Source of the DNA: Ilumatobacteraceae bacterium | GTDB lineage: Bacteria > Actinomycetota > Acidimicrobiia > Acidimicrobiales > Ilumatobacteraceae | DNA length: 64,000 nt | Assembly (NCBI GenBank): GCA_013213745.1 | Contig: JABSQH010000011.1 | Span: 62,001-126,000 of the forward strand | Reading direction: 5' to 3' | Shown here: positions 15,222 through 24,359 of the stretch, piece after piece | Layout: the number at the start of each line of letters is the position of its first letter | Position numbering within the stretch: the stretch's first letter is position 1 | Made by a program: the position numbers and the translations under genes | Notes under the pieces: model-generated | What the model was told of the DNA's origin: nothing | What the model saw: only the letters and a program-made list of their open reading frames with translations | The model's database searches: none

Positions 15222-17507
15222 ATGGCCGCCACCGTCGACACGCGAACTGCGATCCGCACCTGCCCGCTCTGTGAAGCCGGTTGCGGATTGGAGATCACCC
15301 TGCGCCGCGACACCGACGGCACCGAGCACGTGCAGCGCATCCGCGGCGATCGCAACGATGTGTTTTCCCACGGCTTCATCTGCCCGAAGGGCTCGACGCT
15401 CAAGCAGCTGCACGAGGACCCCGACCGGTTGCGCCGCCCGCTGGTGAAACGCGATGGCGTGCACGTCGAGGTCTCGTGGGACGAGGCGTGGATGGAAATC
15501 GCCCAGCGCTTCGCCGACTACGTCGACCGCCATGACCGGTCGACGATCGCGGCGTACGTCGGCAACCCGACCGTGCACAGCTTGTCCGGGCAGACGTTTT
15601 CGCGTGTCCTGCTCACGGGACTGGGAACGCGTCAACGGTTCAGCGCCTCGACCGTCGACCAGATGCCGCGTCACGTTGCCGCAGGTGCGGTCTTCGGGTC
15701 GCCGGTCGGGATTCCGGTGCCGGACCTGGATCGCACCGACTACCTGCTGATGCTCGGGGCCAACCCCTATGCGTCCAACGGCAGTGTGTGTACGGCACCC
15801 GACTTTCCCGGTCGCGTCGAAGCGATCCGCACTCGTGGCGGCAAGGTTGTGGTTGTCGATCCGCGACGTTCCAAAACCGCAGAAGAATCCGATGAATGGT
15901 TGCCCATCAGGCCGGCCACCGATGCGTTGTGGCTCGCAGCGATCGCCAACCATCTGTTGTCGAGCGGCCGAGCTGCCCCGGGCGACCACCTGGAAGGCCT
16001 TGTGGCGGGTCACGACGATCTGGCGCCTGCGTTGGCGCCCTTCACGCCCGACGCCGTCGCCGCGGCGACCGGTATCGATGCGGCGACCACGCGGCGAATC
16101 GCTGAGGAGCTCGTCGAGGCGCCAACAGCGGCGGTCTACGGGCGGATCGGCACCACCACGACCGAGTTCGGCTCGACCACTACCTGGCTGATCGATGTCG
16201 TCAACTACCTCAGCGGCAACCTCGACCGTCCGGGTGGCTCGATGTTTGCCACACCAGCGGCCGGTGGACACACCACCAACGGTGCCCCGGGTCGTGGGCG
16301 CGGGTTCACGACGGGTCGGGGTCATAGCCGCGTGAGCGGGCACCCCGAGGTGATGGGGGAGTATCCGGTTGCTGCACTGGCCGAAGAGATCACCACCGGG
16401 GGCGATGGGCAAGTCCGCGCGTTGGTGACCTTTGCCGGTAACCCCGTGCTGTCGACGCCGAACTCCGAGCAACTGCGGGCCGCGCTCGACGAGCTGGAAT
16501 TGATGGTCAGCATCGACTTGTATCTCAACGAGACGACGCGTTACGCCGACGTGATCTTGCCGCCACCGTCACAACTCGAGCGGCCGCACTACGACATCTC
16601 GCTCCTCCAGTTCGCCGTGCGCAACGTCGCCAATTACTCGCCGGCGGTGTTCGAGCGGCCTGACGATCATCCCGACGAGTGGGAGATCATCGCCAAACTC
16701 ACCGCCATCATCCAGGGTCTTGGGGGCGCTGACGGGAGGGCAGCCGACCCCCAGGCTGTCGATGATGTCGTGATCCGGTCGATGCTCGACGCGGCGGTGA
16801 ACAGCGAACACTCCGTCATCCACGGTCGCGATTCGGGGGAGTTGCTCGATGAACTTTCCGCATCGGGCCGGGTCGGACCCGAACGCATACTCGATGCAAT
16901 GTTGCGGATGGGCCCGTTCGGCGACGGGTTCGGCGCCAACCCGGACGGCACGTCGCTCGACGACCTCGTGGAGCATCCGCACGGTCGCGACTTCGGGCCG
17001 TTGCAGCCGCGTCTCCCCGGCGTCTTGCGCACTCCGAGCGGGCTGATCGAGATTGCCCCGACCATGTTTCTCGCCGATCTCGATCGGCTGTCTGCCGCGC
17101 TCGATAGCGGTGACGCCGACGGCCTGTTGCTCGTTGGTCGGCGGCACCTGCGTTCGAACAACTCGTGGATGCATAACGTGAAAGTGCTGGTGAAGGGCAC
17201 CCCGCGATGCACGCTGCAGGTGCACCCCGACGACGCCGATCGTCTGGGAGTCGTCGACGGCGCAGCGGCCACCGTGTCGTCGCGGGTCGGCTCCGTGGTG
17301 GCTCCCGTCGAGGTCACCGATGCGATCCGGCCAGGAGTTGTCAGTCTGCCCCACGGTTGGGGTCACGACGATCCGGCGGCGCGGATGTCGGTGGCCGCAG
17401 AGCACGCCGGCGTCAATTCCAATGCGCTGACCGACCACGCGGCGATCGATCCACTGTCGGGTACATCGGTACTCAACGGGATCCCGGTGACCGTGGCACC
17501 TGCGTGA
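15222..17507 (+). CDS. Molybdopterin-dependent oxidoreductase, [4Fe-4S] type
   Basis: A 761-residue member of the DMSO-reductase/formate-dehydrogenase superfamily using bis-MGD. The N-terminal [4Fe-4S] cysteines are clear (CPLCEAGC near 11-18, and GFICPKG about 30 residues later). Next come the Mo-cofactor domains: MLGANPYASNG, VVVDPRRSKTAEESDEWLPIRP, FAGNPVLSTPNSEQL and ETTRYADVILPPPSQLER. The C-terminal cofactor-binding domain contains NNSWMHNVKVLVKG and LPHGWGHDD. There is no twin-arginine signal, so it is cytoplasmic. No partner subunit or cofactor gene is adjacent. The substrate is unknown. GACAAT precedes the ATG by six bases. Confidence 0.88.
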   Translation: MAATVDTRTAIRTCPLCEAGCGLEITLRRDTDGTEHVQRIRGDRNDVFSHGFICPKGSTLKQLHEDPDRLRRPLVKRDGVHVEVSWDEAWMEIAQRFADYVDRHDRSTIAAYVGNPTVHSLSGQTFSRVLLTGLGTRQRFSASTVDQMPRHVAAGAVFGSPVGIPVPDLDRTDYLLMLGANPYASNGSVCTAPDFPGRVEAIRTRGGKVVVVDPRRSKTAEESDEWLPIRPATDALWLAAIANHLLSSGRAAPGDHLEGLVAGHDDLAPALAPFTPDAVAAATGIDAATTRRIAEELVEAPTAAVYGRIGTTTTEFGSTTTWLIDVVNYLSGNLDRPGGSMFATPAAGGHTTNGAPGRGRGFTTGRGHSRVSGHPEVMGEYPVAALAEEITTGGDGQVRALVTFAGNPVLSTPNSEQLRAALDELELMVSIDLYLNETTRYADVILPPPSQLERPHYDISLLQFAVRNVANYSPAVFERPDDHPDEWEIIAKLTAIIQGLGGADGRAADPQAVDDVVIRSMLDAAVNSEHSVIHGRDSGELLDELSASGRVGPERILDAMLRMGPFGDGFGANPDGTSLDDLVEHPHGRDFGPLQPRLPGVLRTPSGLIEIAPTMFLADLDRLSAALDSGDADGLLLVGRRHLRSNNSWMHNVKVLVKGTPRCTLQVHPDDADRLGVVDGAAATVSSRVGSVVAPVEVTDAIRPGVVSLPHGWGHDDPAARMSVAAEHAGVNSNALTDHAAIDPLSGTSVLNGIPVTVAPA

Positions 17508-17637
17508 ACGACGGCGTCGCAGTGGCGTCACCGTCTGTTCACTCGCTGTCCACATCCACGACCGGTTTCTGCACAGCGAAATTCACACGGTTTTGCCCCT
17601 TTTCTCACACAGGGTGACGTTCGTAGGGTGTCGCCTC
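17508..17637. other. Intergenic promoter region upstream of the nrdJ leader
   Basis: About 130 bp of lower-GC sequence than the surrounding genes, with an ORF-free stretch (gttttgcccctttt near 17590). It presumably holds the nrdJ promoter; TTGCCC at 17593 and TAGGGT at 17624 are candidate elements but are too far apart to pair. I found no convincing NrdR box. Confidence 0.4.
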
Positions 17638-17776
17638 GTGCCGATAGCGGTGTGAGCCACGGAAGAGACAGCGGGAGCGGCATCATCTTCGCCGATGGGT
17701 CGATTGGACCGGCCGACGCCGGTCTCCGCTTAGGGGGAAGCGCCCTGTACCTGTGAGAACACACCGCTGTCGGCGC
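17638..17776 (+). ncRNA. Structured 5' leader of nrdJ, riboswitch-like cis-regulatory RNA candidate
   Basis: CCGATAGCGGTGT (17641-17653) pairs with ACACCGCTGTCGG (17761-17773) over 13 bp with one U-G wobble. A G-C pair extends the stem inward (17654/17760) and three more extend it outward (17638-17640/17774-17776). Inside are a stem AGCGG (17670-17674)/CCGCT (17726-17730), small hairpins CGGC/GCCG (17678-17694), GGTC/GACC (17698-17710) and GGC/GCC (17711-17720), and AGGG/CCCT (17732-17746). TGTGAG occurs on both sides of the closing stem (17651, 17752). The leader ends 83 bases before the nrdJ ATG. No ligand can be read from sequence, and I could not fit the cobalamin-riboswitch core. From memory, a candidate RNA motif named after nrdJ has been proposed by comparative genomics; whether this is a member needs a covariance-model search. 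Confidence 0.62.
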
Positions 17777-17792
17777 CACACACGCCGTGGCG
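17774..17792 (+). promoter_or_regulatory. Hairpin competing with the nrdJ leader stem
   Basis: CGCCAC (17774-17779) and GTGGCG (17787-17792) form a 6-bp hairpin. Its first three bases also extend the leader's closing stem, so the two structures are mutually exclusive at that edge. This is a possible expression-platform element, by inference only. Confidence 0.4.
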
Positions 17793-17858
17793 CATGGGCA
17801 TGACGTGCCTGTAGTTTGGAATCCCCACAACCGCTGCCCGACTCGAATGGAGCCGCCC

Positions 17859-20705
17859 ATGACGATCGCCTCCGACCGCACCGCCGACGGCACGATCGGA
17901 TTGCGCCGACTGTTCACGTCTGTTGGCGTCGATCCGTACGACGAGATCGAGTGGGAGCGCCGCGACGCCCGGTTGACCGACTATCGAGACGGCTCGATCG
18001 TGTTCGAGCAGTGCGCCGTCGAGTTCCCCGTCTCTTGGTCGCAGAACGCCACCAACATCGTGGCCCAGAAGTACTTCCGGGGGACGCTCGGAGACGAGCG
18101 GCGCGAGTCGTCGCTGCGGCAGGTGATCGACCGCATCGCCGACACGATCACGCGGTGGGGGGCCGACGACGGTTATTTCGCCGACGACGTCGAAGCGGCA
18201 GCGTTCTCCGCCGAGCTGCGGTACATCATGGCCACCCAGCGAGCAGCGTTCAACAGTCCGGTGTGGTTCAACATCGGTGTCGACGGCGTGCCCCAGCAGG
18301 CCAGCGCGTGTTTCATTCTCTCGGTCGACGACGAGATGCCGTCGATTCTCAACTGGTACCGCGAGGAGGGAATCATCTTCAAGGGCGGCTCCGGGGCGGG
18401 GGTCAACCTCTCGCCGATCCGTTCCTCGCGCGAGCCGCTCGACGGGGGTGGCACTGCATCTGGCCCGGTCAGTTTCATGCGCGGCGCCGACGCCAGCGCC
18501 GGGACGATCAAGTCCGGTGGCAAGACACGCCGAGCGGCGAAGATGGTCATCCTCAACGCCGACCACCCCGACGTCGCCGAGTTCGTGTGGTGCAAGGCGA
18601 TCGAAGAACGCAAAGCCCGCGCCCTGCGCGATGCCGGATTCGACATGGATCTCGACGGCAAGGACGCGTTCTCGGTGCAATATCAGAACGCCAACAACTC
18701 CGTACGGGTCACCGACGAGTTCATGCGCGCCGTCGCCGACGACGGTGACTGGGATTTGCGCGCGGTCACCACCGGCGAGGTGCTCGAGACCGTGCGGGCC
18801 CGCGACCTGTGGCAGCAGATCGCCCAGGCCGCGTGGGAGTGTGCTGATCCCGGCCTGCAGTTCGACACCACGATCAACCGCTGGCACACCATTCCAGAAA
18901 CCGGCCCGATCAACGCCAGCAATCCGTGCTCGGAGTTCCTGAGCGTCGACGACTCCGCCTGCAATCTGGCATCGATCAACCTCCTGCAATACCTCGACGA
19001 TGATGGCGTTTTCGACATCGATGCGTTCGTGCACACCGTCGACGTCGTGTTCACCGCCCAGGAGATCCTCGTCGGGCGGGCGGACTACCCGACCGATGCC
19101 ATCGCCCGCGGCGCCCGTCGCGACCGCCAGCTGGGTCTCGGATACGCCAACCTCGGTGCGCTCTTGATGGCCGCAGGCGTGCCGTACGACTCCGACGCAG
19201 GCCGTGCCTGGGCTGCGGCGATCACCTCGCTCATGGGCGGTCGGGCGTATGCGACGAGCGCACGTATGGCTGCCCGCGTCGGCGCTTTTGACGGGTTCGC
19301 GGCGAACCGCGACCACACGTTGCGCGTGCTCGGGATGCATCGGGACGCATCGCTGGAAATCCCTGCTGGTGGCGACGGGCCCCCTGTCGATCTGGTCGAA
19401 GCCGGACGTCGGGCGTGGACGACTGCGCTGGGCGACGCGGTCACGTTCGGAGTGCGCAACAGCCAGGCCACAGTGCTCGCTCCGACCGGCACGATCGGTC
19501 TGGCGATGGATTGCGACACCACCGGAGTCGAACCGGACCTCGCGCTGGTCAAGACCAAGAAGCTGGTCGGCGGCGGCACGATGTCGATCGTCAATCAGAC
19601 GGTTCCCCGCGCCCTGCGGCGGTTGGGCTACGACGCTGAGCAGGTCGATGACATCGTCGCCTTCATCGATGAACACCACACGGTGCTCGGGGCGCCGCAT
19701 CTCGCTGCCGAGCACCTGGCGGTATTTGCCTGTTCGATGGGCGACAACCCGATCCACTACGAGGGCCACGTGCGAATGATGGGAGCGGTGCAGCCGTTCC
19801 TTTCCGGCGCGATCTCCAAGACGGTCAACATGCCAGAAGACGTCACCGTCGACGACGTCGCCGATCTGCACCAGCTGGCGTGGGAGCTGGGTGTGAAGTC
19901 GGTGGCGATCTACAGAGACAACTGCAAGCTCGGCCAGCCGTTGTCGTCGGGGGGTGGCACGTCGACCGATCCCAGTGTGGTCTCGGCCGACCCGGTCGTC
20001 GACGCCGCCGGTGCCGTCATCGAACGGATGGTCCACCCTCCGGTACGCCAGAAGCTGCCGCGCAGTCGGCGTGGGCGCACGTTCGAGTTCCGAGTGACCG
20101 ACTGCAAGGGGTTCGCAACCATCGGCGAGTACGACGACGGTCAGCCGGGCGAGATCTTCCTCACGGTCTCCAAGCAGGGCTCGACCATGGCGGGCGTGAT
20201 GGACGCCTTCGCTAAGTCGATCAGCTACGGCCTGCAGTACGGCGTGCCGCTGCGGGCGTTCGTCGAGGCATTCGTCAACATGCGCTTCGAGCCTGCCGGC
20301 ATGACCGACGATCCCGACATCCGCTTCGCCAGTTCGATCATGGACTACCTGTTCCGTCGCCTGGCCCTCGACTACATGAGCTATGACGAGCGCGCCGAGC
20401 TGGGAATCTTCTCCGTCGACGAACGGCTGCAGCCCACGTTGCCCGGCGTCGAGGAGGCCGTGACACCAACGGTGCAGGGCACCGACTTCGTGTCAGACCC
20501 CAAGTCGGTGCCGCCGGCCGACGAACTGGCTGCGCAAATGGAGTTCGGCCTGGTCGAGCCCACACCGGAGGACAACACGGCGGCACGCGGCATCATCCGC
20601 CCGCAGCGCGACGCGCCGATGTGCATGCAATGCGGCGTGGTGATGCACCGCGCCGGCAGCTGCTACGTGTGCTCGAGCTGCGGCACGACGAGCGGCTGCA
20701 GCTGA
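17859..20705 (+). CDS. nrdJ: Adenosylcobalamin-dependent (class II) ribonucleotide reductase
   Basis: Reduces ribonucleotides to deoxyribonucleotides using a cobalamin-generated thiyl radical. The 948-residue protein shows the N-terminal AAFNSPVWFN block (129-138), the redox Cys at 151 (SACFILSVDD), GGSGAGVNLSPIRSS, the active-site NPCSE (355-359) with nearby C368, PTGTIG, and a C-terminal extension ending in a Cys-rich CMQCG...CSSCGTTSGCS tail that resembles a zinc-ribbon/thiol-relay region. The ATG at 17859 is preceded by GGAG at 17849-17852; in-frame ATG 17847 is possible. It sits behind a highly folded leader, so post-transcriptional control is likely. Confidence 0.96.
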   Translation: MTIASDRTADGTIGLRRLFTSVGVDPYDEIEWERRDARLTDYRDGSIVFEQCAVEFPVSWSQNATNIVAQKYFRGTLGDERRESSLRQVIDRIADTITRWGADDGYFADDVEAAAFSAELRYIMATQRAAFNSPVWFNIGVDGVPQQASACFILSVDDEMPSILNWYREEGIIFKGGSGAGVNLSPIRSSREPLDGGGTASGPVSFMRGADASAGTIKSGGKTRRAAKMVILNADHPDVAEFVWCKAIEERKARALRDAGFDMDLDGKDAFSVQYQNANNSVRVTDEFMRAVADDGDWDLRAVTTGEVLETVRARDLWQQIAQAAWECADPGLQFDTTINRWHTIPETGPINASNPCSEFLSVDDSACNLASINLLQYLDDDGVFDIDAFVHTVDVVFTAQEILVGRADYPTDAIARGARRDRQLGLGYANLGALLMAAGVPYDSDAGRAWAAAITSLMGGRAYATSARMAARVGAFDGFAANRDHTLRVLGMHRDASLEIPAGGDGPPVDLVEAGRRAWTTALGDAVTFGVRNSQATVLAPTGTIGLAMDCDTTGVEPDLALVKTKKLVGGGTMSIVNQTVPRALRRLGYDAEQVDDIVAFIDEHHTVLGAPHLAAEHLAVFACSMGDNPIHYEGHVRMMGAVQPFLSGAISKTVNMPEDVTVDDVADLHQLAWELGVKSVAIYRDNCKLGQPLSSGGGTSTDPSVVSADPVVDAAGAVIERMVHPPVRQKLPRSRRGRTFEFRVTDCKGFATIGEYDDGQPGEIFLTVSKQGSTMAGVMDAFAKSISYGLQYGVPLRAFVEAFVNMRFEPAGMTDDPDIRFASSIMDYLFRRLALDYMSYDERAELGIFSVDERLQPTLPGVEEAVTPTVQGTDFVSDPKSVPPADELAAQMEFGLVEPTPEDNTAARGIIRPQRDAPMCMQCGVVMHRAGSCYVCSSCGTTSGCS

Positions 20706-20708
20706 GAC

Positions 20709-21179
20709 ATGACGGCGACGGCGCAGTACGAGCGCACGCAGGCGTCGTACGTCGGGTTGTGGATCTTGGCCGCAGCGTTTGTTGCGTCGTTGGTGATCGC
20801 GATGATCGGCGGTGGCTTCTCGGTGCAATTCCGCTCCGTCGCCGTTGCGGTGTTCTTGCTGTTGGGCATCGTCGTCGCTGCAATGGCCCGGCTCACCGTG
20901 ACCGTCGACGATCGATGTGTGGAAGCGACGTTCGGATGGGGCTGGCCGACACGGGCGATCGCGCTGAGCGACGTCAATGGAGTGTCACAGGTACGAAACT
21001 CCTGGTGGTACGGGTGGGGCATTCGATGGATCCCGCACGGCTGGATGTACAACGTGTGGGGATGCGACGCCGTCGAGCTGCAGTTGGCGAACGATCGGGT
21101 GTTTCGCATCGGGACCGACGATCCAGGGGGTTTGGTGGCGGTGCTCGAGTCCGGAGCCGCCCGCGGGCCGCACCGATAG
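20709..21179 (+). CDS. DUF3093-like membrane protein
   Basis: A 156-residue protein with two membrane helices close together (about 14-35 and 43-62), followed by a strand-rich cytoplasmic domain resembling a membrane-tethered PH-like module (ARLTVTVDDRCVEATFGWGWP, VELQLANDRVFRIGTDDP). The Trp/Tyr-rich NSWWYGWGIRWIPHGWMYNVWG segment is typical of the DUF3093 group. Function unknown. It begins three bases after the nrdJ stop and is probably cotranscribed. Confidence 0.7.
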   Translation: MTATAQYERTQASYVGLWILAAAFVASLVIAMIGGGFSVQFRSVAVAVFLLLGIVVAAMARLTVTVDDRCVEATFGWGWPTRAIALSDVNGVSQVRNSWWYGWGIRWIPHGWMYNVWGCDAVELQLANDRVFRIGTDDPGGLVAVLESGAARGPHR

Positions 21180-21283
21180 CCTGAGCGTTCCGGCGCTCAT
21201 CCGCCACAACTGGATGCGCCGGACACCTATCGCACGTCGAGCTCCGGCGTTCACCAGCCCTCCGCCCCCCCCACGAGAGATCG

Positions 21284-24013
21284 ATGGCCATCGACACCGA
21301 ACTCGAACCAGAATTCGTCCCCGCCCCGCCTCCGTCGACCCAGCCACCGCAAAAACGGTCGATCATCACCTCGATCGCGGTCACCGCCACCAAACAATGG
21401 AAGGCGACGGTCGGCATCCTCGTCGTGATCGTGATCGTCGGGATCTCCGCGTACACGTTCGGTCTCGCCCGCGAGGGATTTCCGCCGATCAACACGCCGA
21501 TTTCCGTGGTCTCCGGCACCTGGTTCGTCGACGACGCCGAACAAGTCGACCAGGAGGCAGTGGCTCCGCTCACCGAGGCCTTCCTCGCTGTCGAGGGTGT
21601 CGAGGCGGTCGACACCGAGGCGTTCCCCAGCTCGTTCGGTGTCGTCGTCGAGTTCGAGAGCTCGATTGACTCCGACGCAGGCACCGCAACGCTCGCTGCG
21701 CTCGACGTCCCGCTCCCTGACGGGGTCGAGGTCCAATACAACCCAGTCAACGCAGCCAAGTTTGTCGGGCAGTTCGATGCGCTGGTGTCGATCACCGGGC
21801 CGCCCGGAGCGACGCCACAGGAACTGCAGGCCCAAGCCGAGCTCCTCGCCGCCGACCTCGAGACGGCCGCGTCGATCGAGACCGCCGAGGTGCGCGATCT
21901 CGTCACCGATGGATTCGATCCCGACACCGGCGCGGAGGAAGAGCGGATCACGCGCTACACACGTGTCGCCTTCGATGGCGGGAACTACGAAGATGCCGTC
22001 GCCATCGGCATCATCCGCACCGAGGGGTCGAGCCTCGATGTGCTCGAGTTCAGCGACGAACTCGAGTCGCTAATCACCGCAGACGACGTCGTGCTCGCCG
22101 ACGGGTACGAGGCGTCGGTCACCGCCGACTTCGCGATCGGTGTGCGCCAGCAGTTGTCGTCGCTCACCAACAACCTCCTCACCGGTCTGGCAGCGGTGGC
22201 GCTCGTCAGCCTGATCTTGATCGGCTGGCGGGTGGCGCTCATCACGGCGGGCTTCATGGGCCTCGTGCTGCTGGGGGCACTCATCGGATTGTGGGGTGTC
22301 GGCTTCTCGCTCAACACGATCACGTTGTTCGGGCTGATCCTGACGCTCGGTCTGATCGTCGACGACGCGATCGTCATCTCCGAGTCGATCGATGCCAACA
22401 AGGACGAAGCCGGCACGCCGGTTGGCGTGATTCGTGCGGCCATCGACCGGGTCGGTTCGGCGTCGTTCTCGGGGACGTTGACGACGGTGGTCGTGTTCTC
22501 GCCGATGTTGTTCGTCGGGGGCATCTTGGGCGAGTTCATTCGGCCGATCCCGACCACGGTCATCATCACGCTGCTGATGTCGTTCTTGTTCTCGATCCTG
22601 TTCATTCCGGCGATTGCTCGCCGATTTCTCATCGCCAGCAAGCCGTCGAGAAACCCGATCGCCCGCTTCGAGCGACGAGCTGCCCAGGCGGCTGGTCGCC
22701 TCGCGGGGTATCCCTCCGGGAACGGCGCCAAGGGTCGGGCGGTCGGTTGGGGGCTTGCGGTTTTCGCCATCGCCATGATCGTCGCCGCAGGCAGCATCGC
22801 CGGCGGCCTCGGCTTTTCGATCTTCCCCAGTGGCAAGGATTCGACCGGGATCGCCGTCGACGCGGAGTTCGACCCGGGGACAACGATCGAGGAGGCCGAA
22901 CGGATCGCCGACGAGATCGACGCAATCGTGCTCGACGTGTTGGGGGATGACTTCGATCGCTCGCAGTACCTGCGCGGCAACGAGCGCGTGCTCCAGAACT
23001 CGATTGCACTGACGCCGATCGGGTCGCGCCCGACCGCACCGACGCTCGTCGACGAGATCGACGAACGCGCCAATGCCATCGCCGGAGTGCGCGTCAACGT
23101 CGTGCAGCAGGAGAACGGCCCGCCCGCCGCGGAGTACCCGTTCGCGGTCCAGATCGAGGTCGAGGCCTCGACCGGTGAAGCTGGTCAGGCATTGGCCGAG
23201 GACATTCAGTCAGAGTTGATCGGCCTCGAACTCCGTGCCGGGGGCACGACCGTCACCATCCTCGATGCCGTGGTGTCGACTGACGGATTGATCGCGCGCA
23301 GCGACGGCGGTCGATATCTCGAGGTCCGCGCCCAATATGACAACGACAACGTCACGAGCAACCTCAACGCCACCGAGGATTATGTCGCCGAGCTGTACCC
23401 ACCCGCCGAACTCGAAGCGCTGGGTCTTGCCCCGAATGCCCTCGACTTCGACTTCGGCGCAGAGTCCGACAACCAGGACGACTTCGCTGCGCTCGGCGTG
23501 GCCGGGTTGGTCGCACTGATCTTGATGCTCGTGGTGATCACGGTGCAGTTCCGGTCGCTCGCTCAGTCGTTGTTGATCTTCCTGGCGATCCCGTTCAGCT
23601 TCTTCGGCGTGTTCACGCTGCTGTCAGCGACCGACAACCCGCTGAGCTTCTTGGTGACCGTTGGTTTCATTGCACTGATCGGCGTTGCGGTGAACAACAC
23701 GATTCTGCTGGTCGATGCCGCAAACCGGGCCCGACGGAGTGGCGCCACTGCCGGCGAGGCCATTCAGGAAGCGGTGACGCGTCGATTCAGACCGCTGATC
23801 GCTACGACGTTGACGACCGTGGTCGGGCTGCTCCCGTTGGCGTTGAGCGATCCGTTCTGGGAGTCGCTGGGATTTACGCTCATCGGTGGGCTCGTCAGCT
23901 CGACGTTCCTCGTTCTGTTGGCCTTTCCCGCGTTCTACCTCGGCCTCGAAGCCGTGCGGACGCCAGTACGCAACGCTGTGCGCCGTCGTCGGGGCAAACC
24001 AGAGATCGTCTAG
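21284..24013 (+). CDS. RND-superfamily efflux permease (AcrB-like)
   Basis: A 909-residue proton-driven permease with the duplicated RND layout: one helix (residues 45-65), a large periplasmic-type loop, helices 2-6 with the proton-relay pair in GLIVDDAIVISESI (TM4), a second helix near NGAKGRAVGWGL, a second large loop, and the final helix bundle with IGVAVNNTILLVDAANRARRSG. It is shorter than classical AcrB (about 1030) because both outer loops are reduced. No membrane-fusion or outer-membrane partner gene is nearby. GAGAG at 21275 is a plausible ribosome site for the ATG. Substrate unknown. Confidence 0.9.
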   Translation: MAIDTELEPEFVPAPPPSTQPPQKRSIITSIAVTATKQWKATVGILVVIVIVGISAYTFGLAREGFPPINTPISVVSGTWFVDDAEQVDQEAVAPLTEAFLAVEGVEAVDTEAFPSSFGVVVEFESSIDSDAGTATLAALDVPLPDGVEVQYNPVNAAKFVGQFDALVSITGPPGATPQELQAQAELLAADLETAASIETAEVRDLVTDGFDPDTGAEEERITRYTRVAFDGGNYEDAVAIGIIRTEGSSLDVLEFSDELESLITADDVVLADGYEASVTADFAIGVRQQLSSLTNNLLTGLAAVALVSLILIGWRVALITAGFMGLVLLGALIGLWGVGFSLNTITLFGLILTLGLIVDDAIVISESIDANKDEAGTPVGVIRAAIDRVGSASFSGTLTTVVVFSPMLFVGGILGEFIRPIPTTVIITLLMSFLFSILFIPAIARRFLIASKPSRNPIARFERRAAQAAGRLAGYPSGNGAKGRAVGWGLAVFAIAMIVAAGSIAGGLGFSIFPSGKDSTGIAVDAEFDPGTTIEEAERIADEIDAIVLDVLGDDFDRSQYLRGNERVLQNSIALTPIGSRPTAPTLVDEIDERANAIAGVRVNVVQQENGPPAAEYPFAVQIEVEASTGEAGQALAEDIQSELIGLELRAGGTTVTILDAVVSTDGLIARSDGGRYLEVRAQYDNDNVTSNLNATEDYVAELYPPAELEALGLAPNALDFDFGAESDNQDDFAALGVAGLVALILMLVVITVQFRSLAQSLLIFLAIPFSFFGVFTLLSATDNPLSFLVTVGFIALIGVAVNNTILLVDAANRARRSGATAGEAIQEAVTRRFRPLIATTLTTVVGLLPLALSDPFWESLGFTLIGGLVSSTFLVLLAFPAFYLGLEAVRTPVRNAVRRRRGKPEIV

Positions 24014-24032
24014 TCGATCGGCTCGGGAAGGT

Positions 24033-24064
24033 CAGTCGGCGCGGGCAGGCCAGTCGGCGTGGGC
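24033..24064. repeat. Short imperfect tandem repeat, period 18
   Basis: CAGTCGGCGCGGGC (24033) and CAGTCGGCGTGGGC (24051) differ at one base. They sit in the 89-bp gap between convergent genes. Confidence 0.5.
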
Positions 24065-24102
24065 TGTCGCCGAGTGAAGCGCGTCGTGAGCGCGACGGGC
24101 GA

Positions 24103-24324
24103 TCAGTCGGTGCCGGCGTCGTCGGCACCGGCCGTTGCCTCGGCCGTTGCCTCGGCCGGTGCGTCGTCGGCACCATCGGCCGATGGCACGGGGCTCGGTG
24201 TCGACCCACCACCCATGGACGAGGTTGCCCGGTCGATGTCGTTGTTCAGGTCGTCCTTGCGCAGAGCGTTGGCGATGGCGGCGACGGCACCGATGATGGC
24301 GATGAGAACGAACAGCTTTTTCAT
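24103..24324 (-). CDS. Small membrane-anchored acidic protein
   Basis: A 73-residue protein: MKKLFVLIAIIGAVAAIANA gives an N-terminal membrane anchor or uncleaved signal, a short charged linker LRKDDLNNDIDRA follows, and the rest is an Ala/Asp/Glu/Pro low-complexity tail, probably disordered. Similar tiny proteins are frequent in actinobacteria without a known role. It lies 35 bp downstream of the preceding minus-strand gene and is likely cotranscribed with it. Confidence 0.6.
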   Translation of the reverse strand: MKKLFVLIAIIGAVAAIANALRKDDLNNDIDRATSSMGGGSTPSPVPSADGADDAPAEATAEATAGADDAGTD

Positions 24325-24359
24325 GGTGCCCCGACCGTACCGGCACCAGGCGGGCTGGC

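Noticed and set aside
14436-16472. 678-codon minus-strand frame across the molybdopterin oxidoreductase
   Set aside because: Only the last 231 codons (from 15131) show the reductase fold; the rest is antisense to a conserved gene.
17638-17776. Classical cobalamin riboswitch upstream of nrdJ
   Set aside because: The conserved core elements of the cobalamin class could not be aligned, so I kept only the neutral call of a structured leader.
17730-20036. Long open frame of about 768 codons antisense to nrdJ
   Set aside because: It lies fully opposite a clearly conserved gene, has no recognisable domain and shows His/Arg/Asp-rich composition typical of antisense frames in high-GC DNA.
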